DNA of 38,478 nt from Corynebacterium sp. (GTDB lineage Bacteria > Actinomycetota > Actinomycetes > Mycobacteriales > Mycobacteriaceae). How positions within the stretch are numbered: position 1 is the stretch's first letter; every line of letters begins with the position of its first letter. Below the pieces are notes generated by a model. The model saw only the letters and a list, made by a program, of their open reading frames with translations, ran no database searches and had not been told where the DNA came from. The DNA lies in NCBI GenBank assembly GCA_030528295.1, contig JAUMZC010000008.1, positions 1-38,478 of the forward strand, given 5' to 3'. A program made the translations under genes and the position numbers. Shown one piece after another: positions 1 to 7,557 of this stretch.

Positions 1-302
1 GCTTTTTACACCAATTGTCCACAAGATGGTGTTTTTGGCGACAAAACCCAGGTAATCAATTGTACGCAATTCAATGCTTCTCGACGGCGCGCACGTCAGC
101 AACCCCGAAAGTGCAGGCAGTGGCAGGCTCGGCGTCGAAAAGCTAGGGTTGCGAGCGCTGGGTCGTGATAGATCCATTAAGGATGTCGCTTTTTACACCA
201 TGTTGTGCCCAATCGGTGTATTTGGCGACAAAACTTTGGCTCCAGAGCGGGTTCGGTGTCGCTTTTTACACCAATTGCCCACAACATGGTGTTTCCGGCG
301 AC
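1..302. repeat. Three copies of a 45-bp imperfect palindromic intergenic repeat
   Basis: The copies lie at 1-42 (cut by the window edge, lacking the first GTC), 185-229 and 258-302. Each begins GTCGC, has ACACCA about 5 bases later, and ends TGGTGT or CGGTGT, then GGCGAC, so it can fold into a long interrupted hairpin. The middle copy is in the opposite orientation: its centre reads as the reverse complement of the centre of the third copy. Copies 1 and 3 stay similar for about 60 further bases, through GCAGGT-like and GCTTC blocks, which suggests an older, larger duplicated unit. No open frame across them looks like a real gene. Confidence 0.75.
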
Positions 303-642
303 AACCCGCAGGTCAGCAGTTGTGTGCGACCTAAAGCTTCCTAGTGGCGTGGACAACGTGCAGCCCAGCTCACCCCCGAACTCCTGAACGTCCAGCGACT
401 TGAAGGAATACGTTGCTTGGTTTTTGATGCTTGACCGTGGGGGTAGTAAGGTGCGCGCGTTAGGGGTGACAGAACACTTGCTCACACGTTGTGAGCTGGA
501 GAATTGTGGCTGGTGAGGTGGTTGTGGTCGGGAATTCGGTGATATAACGCGAACCGTTCACGCTACACTGGTTGCGTTTCACCCCTTATGTATGGATTGC
601 TCAGGGGCTGGGACTTTGCACTAAGGCGGATTGGAGCGTTTT
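303..642. other. Gene-free leader region of the large operon
   Basis: I see no credible coding region here. The short open frames lack family resemblance and ribosome binding sites. The only signal I would point to is a corynebacterial-type -10 box TACACT followed by GG at 564-569, without a good -35. It would give a leader of about 65-70 bases before the first gene at 643. Confidence 0.5.
564..569 (+). promoter_or_regulatory. Candidate -10 box for the nine-gene operon
   Basis: TACACT followed by GG fits the TANNNT-GG pattern common in corynebacterial promoters. No convincing -35 element is visible 16-18 bases upstream, which is usual in this group. It is the best candidate before the first gene; nothing comparable is seen inside the operon, where genes overlap or nearly touch. 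Confidence 0.35.
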
Positions 643-1248
643 ATGTCCGAGCGGGATTCACACTTCGGCGGCTTTGAGCAGCCTAATTTTTCGAACAATA
701 GTTCTTCCCCGGGTTTTGGATCGCCGCCTCGGGGATTTGAGGCTCCAAACTTTGGCGGGGAATCGAACAATAGTACGTCGTTTGGTGCGCCTCCAGGAAT
801 GTCCCCCGGAACACCTCCTGCAGCGTCTCCTATGACTGGTTTCGATGCTACGCCGGCTGCCGTCGGATCAACTCCCGGTGGTTTAACACCCAGTGGTTCA
901 ACTCCCGTCGGCTCATTTAAGGCAACCTCGGCGCCGGTGCAGGCTCTGATTCCGAGTTTGGTGTTAGGCATTGTGAGCGTGATCATTTCGATGGTCCTTA
1001 CGTTCGGATCCCATACCCCAACCGATAATGCTTTCAAGGTACTGTCCACCACGGCTTGGTTGGCGGCCGGACTGCTTGGGGTGAGTTTGTTGGGGCTGTA
1101 TTTCAATGCGGATAATAAGCAGCGCGCTTCGGGTTTTTACTCAATTATTGGTTGGAAAAAGGCCTTGTATTGGACAACGGTGTCGCTACTATTCGTGGGC
1201 ATTGTTTGGTCGGCGATCGAGATTGGCCAGTGGGTAGGCAAGTTATGA
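643..1248 (+). CDS. Small 3-TM membrane protein with Gly/Pro/Ser-rich head (operon gene 1)
   Basis: I do not recognise a named family. The first ~95 of 201 residues are low-complexity, rich in Gly, Pro, Ser, Phe and Asn, with repeated FGG and PPG patches. Three hydrophobic segments follow (about residues 105-125, 130-150 and 175-195), the loop between the second and third being basic. ATG 643 is chosen over an in-frame TTG at 631 because GGAG at 633-636 lies six bases before it. The stop TGA is overlapped by an upstream ATG of the next gene, so the two are probably translationally coupled. As first gene of a nine-gene operon containing a vWA protein, a tubulin-like protein and a GTPase, it may be a membrane subunit of that system; this is inference from context. 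Confidence 0.7.
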   Translation: MSERDSHFGGFEQPNFSNNSSSPGFGSPPRGFEAPNFGGESNNSTSFGAPPGMSPGTPPAASPMTGFDATPAAVGSTPGGLTPSGSTPVGSFKATSAPVQALIPSLVLGIVSVIISMVLTFGSHTPTDNAFKVLSTTAWLAAGLLGVSLLGLYFNADNKQRASGFYSIIGWKKALYWTTVSLLFVGIVWSAIEIGQWVGKL

Positions 1249-1280
1249 GAACAAAGTTGCTCACCGGAATGGAGAAGAAG

Positions 1281-3929
1281 ATGTCGTGGGCGCGCAAGGT
1301 TGCAACTGTATGCTGTACAGGCTTGTTAGCTTTTACTATCGACGCCGCGACCGCTTCGGCGATTCCGCAGCCTCTGCCGCCAGCGGCCCCACCGCCGCAA
1401 GAATTTTCGCCTCCTCCTTCGGGGGATCAGGTTGTCCCTGATGATGGGTCAATACATGTTGCACATCCGATTGGGCAGAAGGCAGGACTTAACGAATTGG
1501 GTTCTTGCGTGGCTTCTAAAGGCAAACTCGATGTCCTGCTGATGATTGATGAGACTGAATCACTGATTCACCAGGTCAAGGACGGCAATATTGATCCAAA
1601 TACTCCAGGTTCGGACGCCCCGCATAACCGTGTTCCCGCTGCACAGAGTTTTGTAAACCAATTGCTGGCGCGTCAAAATGATGAGAATCTTGACGTCCGA
1701 ATTCGAGTGGCTGGTTTCGGCCAAGAATATAAAAATGGCATCACTGATGCCGCGTACGGCGACTGGGTCCAACTAGATAACCAAACAGTCAAAGGTGTCA
1801 AGAACACTATCGCCGGTTTTTCAGAACGCACTGCTGAGCAATACACCAACTATGCGAACGCCTTTGAGGGTGCGTACCAGGATTTTTCCAGGTCAGGCTC
1901 GGAAGATGGCTGCAAAATGATCGTGACCTTTACAGATGGCGCATTGACTGCGCAGGAGGGTCAGGAAGTTGCCCAGGACGCCCTGTGTAGGCCAGATGGA
2001 ATCACAGACAAGTTCCGGGCGGCGGGCATCACCAATGTTGGCATTGGCCTATCGGATCCAAAGAACCCTTCTGACTTCAACCTATTCGAAGGGATTACCG
2101 AAGGAACCGGCATGCAATGTGGCAGCCTTGATCCCAACGGTGTCTTTTTCCCAGCTGATAGTGTCGGCAGCCTGTTCGCTAGCTTCCACCAAGCACTTGG
2201 TAGCGGTGGCGCCTTCTCCCAGGAAACCGCCGCGGATCAACCGTTTGAATTCGTCCTCGATGATTCCATTGATTCGGTCCGATTCTCGGTTGTCGCCAAG
2301 GATGACCTAGGTCCAAACGCCAAGCTCAATCTTGTTGCGCCTGATGGCAGCAAACTCGCTCTTGAAGGAGAAAATACTGAAACCGTCGGTGGCGCTGAGG
2401 TGACTTGGCAGGCCTCGCATGAACCTGTGCAGCAGGCTGACGGCGAGATGAAGATTAAATCTCCTTCCGAATGGGCTGGCGCCTGGACCTTACAATTCGA
2501 AGGCTTCAGCGAAGATCGCGCTGACCACAAGGTGTTCAATTCCGTCAAGATTCAGCCTGATCTGCAGATTGAGTTTGCAGGGGCAGCCGGCGTTGCGGAA
2601 GGAAATTTGACTGCTCGCAGCAATGAGGAAGTCACGGTTCGGTTGGTAGGCCGTGACGGCCAAGCTCGCAAGTTAAAGGGCGCCGCCAACCTGGATCTTG
2701 AATTTATACCTTCCGGCGAGGGTACACCGGTGCAGCTGCTCTCCAATGAGGATGTTTCTCAAGGTAAAACCGCAAACGTGTCCCTCGAGAAGATTAAGGA
2801 TCTGCCAGCCTCCGGCAAATTGAAGGCGACGGCTCAGGTTGTCACCGCGGGTCCTGGAGGTAAACCAGGTACCGCCCTCGACCCGGTAGTGAGTGAGCTT
2901 TCGGCTGCAATTTCCAAGCAGGATATGCCGGTGCTTCCGGGTTCGATGAGCTTCACTATGATGGAACGAGAGATCACGGCGTCGATTCCAGTGACGGGCC
3001 CGGGCAAAGTGTGGATTCCGTCTGAGACCAAACTTGATGCTGCGGCGCTCCCAGAAGGCGTAGATGCAATCAAACTAAGCAGCGATCATTCAGACGTGAA
3101 TTCTGCTCTCACACTCGCCGAAGGAGAGGAAGCAACACTTCCGATCAAAATTTCGGTCTCAGAGCTAAAGGATGGTGTGGTGAATGGAACCATCCCGGTG
3201 TCGATTGCGCGCGCAGATGGGTCAGAAGAGGCGATCGTCCCAGTCGCAGCATCAGGAAGCCTGACAATTCCGTTAAACAAAACGACGTTTACGCTGGCGT
3301 TTTTGGCTGCCTTGCTCGCTGGGTTGTTGATTCCGCTTGGGATTTTATACCTCGTGCGGTTCGCCAACGCCCGTGTACCTAGGGAATATTTCGGCGCGCA
3401 ACGTATTCCGCTCCACATCGACGGCCTTTCCGTGCAATATGCAGGTAATTCCAAGCCTGTCATTGACCTCGATGAGGTGTCGCGCAACCAAGTGATTCAC
3501 GACGGCCGCGCACTCAGCGTGCTTGGGCACAGGCTTCAGGTGCGTAGCTTCCAACTAAATCCGCTGGCTGAGCCTAAAGTTATTGTGGAGACGGTTCCTT
3601 CCATTGGCCCGAACGGTGGTCAAATCAGTGACCAGGCAGTATTGCCGCTGGTTGTTCAGGGATCCTGGTTCGTTGCTGCGATGAACGGGGCACCGGAATT
3701 GATTGTGATGCCGAGGCTTCCACTTGATCGAGAGTCAGCTGCTCGCTTGGAAAACGAAATTGCAGAAAAACTTCCAAATTTCGCGGAGAAAATCCAACGT
3801 GTGTTGGATCTGCAGCAGCCCCAACAGCCCCAGCAATTCCCTTCAGCGAACACATGGGGTGGACCGCCTTCACCAAGCGGTGGGCAGTCGTCGAATACGG
3901 ACTGGTCTGAACCCCCGAAGTGGAATTAG
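1281..3929 (+). CDS. Exported vWA-domain protein with single C-terminal TM anchor (operon gene 2)
   Basis: A basic n-region, hydrophobic core and Ala-Ser-Ala site near residue 30 form a signal peptide, followed by a Pro-rich linker. The vWA fold starts near residue 80. Its metal site is altered: LLMIDETES where DxSxS is usual, with the later Asp-Gly of TFTDG kept near residue 219. Beta-rich domains fill the rest of the outside part. One TM helix lies at about 670-695, followed by a cytoplasmic domain of ~185 residues and a Gln/Pro-rich tail. In-frame ATG codons also occur at 1245 (overlapping the previous stop) and 1269. I chose 1281 because GGAG at 1271-1274 is correctly spaced and because it gives a standard signal peptide. 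The topology would let it sense or bind something outside the membrane and signal to its cytoplasmic neighbours, an inference. Confidence 0.85.
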   Translation: MSWARKVATVCCTGLLAFTIDAATASAIPQPLPPAAPPPQEFSPPPSGDQVVPDDGSIHVAHPIGQKAGLNELGSCVASKGKLDVLLMIDETESLIHQVKDGNIDPNTPGSDAPHNRVPAAQSFVNQLLARQNDENLDVRIRVAGFGQEYKNGITDAAYGDWVQLDNQTVKGVKNTIAGFSERTAEQYTNYANAFEGAYQDFSRSGSEDGCKMIVTFTDGALTAQEGQEVAQDALCRPDGITDKFRAAGITNVGIGLSDPKNPSDFNLFEGITEGTGMQCGSLDPNGVFFPADSVGSLFASFHQALGSGGAFSQETAADQPFEFVLDDSIDSVRFSVVAKDDLGPNAKLNLVAPDGSKLALEGENTETVGGAEVTWQASHEPVQQADGEMKIKSPSEWAGAWTLQFEGFSEDRADHKVFNSVKIQPDLQIEFAGAAGVAEGNLTARSNEEVTVRLVGRDGQARKLKGAANLDLEFIPSGEGTPVQLLSNEDVSQGKTANVSLEKIKDLPASGKLKATAQVVTAGPGGKPGTALDPVVSELSAAISKQDMPVLPGSMSFTMMEREITASIPVTGPGKVWIPSETKLDAAALPEGVDAIKLSSDHSDVNSALTLAEGEEATLPIKISVSELKDGVVNGTIPVSIARADGSEEAIVPVAASGSLTIPLNKTTFTLAFLAALLAGLLIPLGILYLVRFANARVPREYFGAQRIPLHIDGLSVQYAGNSKPVIDLDEVSRNQVIHDGRALSVLGHRLQVRSFQLNPLAEPKVIVETVPSIGPNGGQISDQAVLPLVVQGSWFVAAMNGAPELIVMPRLPLDRESAARLENEIAEKLPNFAEKIQRVLDLQQPQQPQQFPSANTWGGPPSPSGGQSSNTDWSEPPKWN

Positions 3930-3957
3930 TACATCTTCATAAGGAGAAATATTCACA

Positions 3958-6900
3958 ATGCGTAAAGTACTTGTTGTTGGTTGCGGTGGTTCTGGCGCAA
4001 AAACGTTGGCTTTTATGATGGATCAGCTCAAGACCTCCTTAGCGGAGCTTATGCCGCAACGTTTTCCCACGGCACAAGACGTTGTCCTTCCAAAGGCCTG
4101 GCAATTCGTGAGCGTTGATGTGCCCACTGTGGCTGAAGGTGCTGGCAAAAACCTGCCAAATGTTTCGCAGGCGGGCGGCCAATATATCTCCTGCGGAAGT
4201 AGTGGTAGCTACAGCACGGTTGATGCTGCAGTTACCAGGGAGCTAGCTGGCAAACGGGAGCTAGGCACGATTTGTAGTTGGGCGATTTCGGATCCTGATG
4301 CTGAAACAACCGACGTCGCTGCTGGTGCTGGCCAGTACCGCGCCATCGGGCGGATGCTGTTTTTGAGCAAGATGAAAGATACGCTGCGTCAACTGGAATC
4401 AGCATGGAATGTGCTGTCGCAGGCGGAAACGAACTCGGAACTTACGCTGTTGCGTTCGGAGTTAAAGGGTAAAGCGCAATCCGCGAGTGAAAATACCATT
4501 CAGGGCCCTTTGGTCTTTGTGGTTTCCTCGATGGCTGGTGGCGCGGGCGCATCGATGGCATTGGATGTTTGCAGGTTGCTTACATTCTTGAATGGGTTTA
4601 AGCCTCAGAACACATCGTTGTTTATGGTGACCCCGGATATTTTCTCGAATCTTAATCCGGCTTCTGTTGTAGGTGCGAATCCGAATGCATTGGCAATGTT
4701 TGCGGAATTATTGGCGGCGCAAACCGGTGCGGCCATGGAAGAAGATGCGCGGGTATTTAATGCATTGGGTGTGGGTTTGAACCCTGGGATCACAATCCCG
4801 GTGGCGCGAATTTTCCCGGTCGGTGTGAAATCGGGTGTTCAGGGTGCTCAACTTGGAGATGGTAATGCGGATACCGTCTATCGGGCACTGGGCAGGGGTT
4901 TGGCTGCGCTGATGGTTGATGAGAAAGCCTTGGCGGATTTCTCCCAGTACAAGCTTGTGAATAAGGCAGGTTTGCAGCTGGCTCGTAATGATTTCGGGTG
5001 GGGCGTTTCTAAGCCAGATAACCTTCCCTGGGGTACGTATGGATATGCGCAATTATCGATGGGCCGCGACCGTTACGGTGAGTACGCGGCGCAGCGACTT
5101 GCCAGTTCCGCTGTGAATAAGCTCCTCAAGGGGCATGTAGATGTTACTAATCCGGCATCCGAAGACGCCCAGATTGAAGAAAAAATCAGCAATAATTTGC
5201 GAGGCATTCAACACCGAATCACGGAGTTTTTGCCAACACCTGGGCAAGCTGGAAACTGGATTTTCCACGAGTTTGCCAACCCGATGAATCAGTGGGTGGA
5301 TCGGCTCGCTCGGAGGATCAGGGATCGCATTCCGAAGGCGCATGGGCAGCGCGGGCGCGATTGGCTTCCAGCAGTTGAGCAGGCGTTGGCCACGTTGCGC
5401 AGTGATGTCAACGAAGATACTGAGAATTTGCTGTACGGTGCGGTGTATCACTGGGCCAGTAGTGAAATGGCCCAGGAAAGGCTGGTAGACCTTGTTCGTA
5501 CCGAGGTTGCTAAGTATGGCGTGCCGTATGGCAGGGAAGTACTTGCGCTGGTGCGCAACTATCTCAAAGACTCCATTATTAAAGACACTCGCGCGGTAGC
5601 CGATAATCAAAACGTTCTGGCGCTCAATGCAGATATGAAGAAAAACCTGCACGGCACCCGAGGACGGATCAACGATGATGCTGGCTATATCGAAAAAATT
5701 GTAGAGACATTAGTGCCGGATTTGCGTCGTTGCGCGGTGGTGTTGATCGCTCGCATGATGGCGCCTGTGCTCGAAGATTACCTCAAGAATTTTGTGGCGC
5801 CACTTGAGTCTTCAATGCAGAGCGCTTTGGCTGAGCTTGAGCACTGGAATATGAAAAACGACGATCCGAATCTCGGTATCGCCCAGTTGCGGACAGATGT
5901 GCCGCGCCTATGGCCAGATGAAACCCAGGCGACAGTGCCGAATCGGTTTAACCAGGCGGCGAACGAGGTGTTCCTCACGGATGTCAGCACCTTCCCGCAG
6001 CAATTCGAGCATGACATTATCGAATCGGCACGCAGTAACCAATCGGACCACCTTGATTTTGTCAGTGGCCTGAATATTGCTTCGCAGCGTGTTGTTGGCG
6101 CGGATTGGGAATCGGCAGCTGGCAGTGAAGAAGCACCACGGGATTTGCTGAACATCATTGAGCCTTGGGTGGCGCGCGAACTTACCGTAGATCCGACCGG
6201 TTCTGGTTTGAGGCAGGATCCACGCCCAGCGCGGTTTGCGTTTAATATTTTGCCAGCTCAGGTGCTTGAACGGAGTCGGCAGTATATTCGGCGTCCAGGG
6301 TATTCTTTCCAACGTTTTATCGCTACATCGCTGCGCCAGTACATTGTTGACCCGAGCCTGCCACAGCACGTGCGGGATGCGCGGCGTCAACAAGTGGTGA
6401 GCCGCTTCGTCCAAGCGATGGAAAACGCGTTGCCGCTTGCGCAGATCAATGCGGACCTGGTGCAGCACTTTTACAATCAAGCGCCGAGCTATAACTTCAC
6501 CTTCTCGCGGATTCCTTTCCGCGGTGACCCCATGGAACAGATGTTGTCGGATGCGGTAAGCAATTTCCCAAATTACGACGGTATGGGGAAGATTTCGCCG
6601 CTTGAGCACTGTATGGACAACCAGGGTGAAGAGCGCTCGATCGATATTTTCGGATCGTATCCGAACTATATTCCGATTGTCTTTGATTCCTTATTGCCAG
6701 CGATTGCTGATCAGTGGAATCGCAGCGGCAAAAGCGGTGATGGTTTCTGGACAGGGCGCCGTGCGCGGCCGTTGCCAGCGGCATTGCCAATGGCAGATGA
6801 AGAACGCCATGCCTTGATTATGGGTTGGTATATCGGTCGGCTCACCGGGACCGTGTATTGCCCGGGCACCATGGACGCCAACGATGATGAGCCAGTACAG

Positions 6901-7557
6901 GTGTACGATCACGGGACGCAAAGTTGGGTCAATTTTGCTACCCCGATGCTGCGGCCGGTGTCGCGGTTCCGTTCCACATTGGACTGGCTGCCAAGCTTGC
7001 TGGAGTCGGTGTCTATGGCGTGGGCGCGCGCTGGTGAAACGCCGCTCATGGCGTCGCTGTATCCGTATGTGCTGCTCAGAAAGCTTTACGACGACTCGAC
7101 CGGCGGCCCTGCTGCATCAGGTAGGACGTTGCGTGCCCAACGGTTGTTACAAGAATGGTTGTTTAGTGGGGAACGTAAGTCTGGAGAAATACACCAAATT
7201 CCGGGCACGGAAGCGTCGGCATCACCTGAACAACGCCTCGAGGCTGCGAAAACGTGGTTGACAACGCAGGGGCAAAATGCCATGGCGTTTGTGCCGACAT
7301 CGAAAGCGGGGGCGGGTCAGCTGCGTACCAACGCTAACCGCGAGTTTGGTGATATTCGGGACCGGCAGATTGCGGCGAAGGTGACGTCGTTCCATGACAT
7401 TGCCGCAGACGTTGCAAAGGCTAGTGCTGAACTGATCGGACTGTTAGATAAGGCGTACCAGGCTGGTCCACCGATGGCTTCTGGACCTGCGAATGTATTC
7501 CAGGTTCAAGATTCCGGAAATGCAGGTTTTGTTATGCCAGGTGAAGGTGATTTCTAA
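3958..7557 (+). CDS. Giant tubulin/FtsZ-like nucleotide-binding protein (operon gene 3)
   Basis: At 1199 residues this is about three times the size of FtsZ. It opens with a nucleotide-fold signature, KVLVVGCGGSGAKTL, as in FtsZ and tubulin-like families. Near residues 188-200 it has SSMAGGAGASM, a variant of the tubulin signature GGGTGS. The remaining ~900 residues are largely helical with no TM segment and no other domain I recognise, so it is probably cytoplasmic. AAGGAG at 3941-3946 is a strong ribosome binding site. The C-terminus ends VMPGEGDF, nearly the same as the end of the next protein, VIPGEGEF. Its stop TAA overlaps the next ATG (TAATG). The best match by memory is the 'tubulin-like' family found beside vWA and double-GTPase genes. 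Whether it polymerises is unknown. Confidence 0.8.
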   Translation: MRKVLVVGCGGSGAKTLAFMMDQLKTSLAELMPQRFPTAQDVVLPKAWQFVSVDVPTVAEGAGKNLPNVSQAGGQYISCGSSGSYSTVDAAVTRELAGKRELGTICSWAISDPDAETTDVAAGAGQYRAIGRMLFLSKMKDTLRQLESAWNVLSQAETNSELTLLRSELKGKAQSASENTIQGPLVFVVSSMAGGAGASMALDVCRLLTFLNGFKPQNTSLFMVTPDIFSNLNPASVVGANPNALAMFAELLAAQTGAAMEEDARVFNALGVGLNPGITIPVARIFPVGVKSGVQGAQLGDGNADTVYRALGRGLAALMVDEKALADFSQYKLVNKAGLQLARNDFGWGVSKPDNLPWGTYGYAQLSMGRDRYGEYAAQRLASSAVNKLLKGHVDVTNPASEDAQIEEKISNNLRGIQHRITEFLPTPGQAGNWIFHEFANPMNQWVDRLARRIRDRIPKAHGQRGRDWLPAVEQALATLRSDVNEDTENLLYGAVYHWASSEMAQERLVDLVRTEVAKYGVPYGREVLALVRNYLKDSIIKDTRAVADNQNVLALNADMKKNLHGTRGRINDDAGYIEKIVETLVPDLRRCAVVLIARMMAPVLEDYLKNFVAPLESSMQSALAELEHWNMKNDDPNLGIAQLRTDVPRLWPDETQATVPNRFNQAANEVFLTDVSTFPQQFEHDIIESARSNQSDHLDFVSGLNIASQRVVGADWESAAGSEEAPRDLLNIIEPWVARELTVDPTGSGLRQDPRPARFAFNILPAQVLERSRQYIRRPGYSFQRFIATSLRQYIVDPSLPQHVRDARRQQVVSRFVQAMENALPLAQINADLVQHFYNQAPSYNFTFSRIPFRGDPMEQMLSDAVSNFPNYDGMGKISPLEHCMDNQGEERSIDIFGSYPNYIPIVFDSLLPAIADQWNRSGKSGDGFWTGRRARPLPAALPMADEERHALIMGWYIGRLTGTVYCPGTMDANDDEPVQVYDHGTQSWVNFATPMLRPVSRFRSTLDWLPSLLESVSMAWARAGETPLMASLYPYVLLRKLYDDSTGGPAASGRTLRAQRLLQEWLFSGERKSGEIHQIPGTEASASPEQRLEAAKTWLTTQGQNAMAFVPTSKAGAGQLRTNANREFGDIRDRQIAAKVTSFHDIAADVAKASAELIGLLDKAYQAGPPMASGPANVFQVQDSGNAGFVMPGEGDF

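Noticed and set aside
1..302. CRISPR array
   Set aside because: Only three copies, unequal spacing, one copy inverted, and internal divergence.
74..485. Short frames on both strands in the first 500 bases
   Set aside because: They run through the palindromic repeats, lack binding sites and have no protein-like pattern.
5053..6609. Long antisense frames inside the tubulin-like gene
   Set aside because: They are shadows of the GC-biased third position; no ribosome binding sites and no family likeness.
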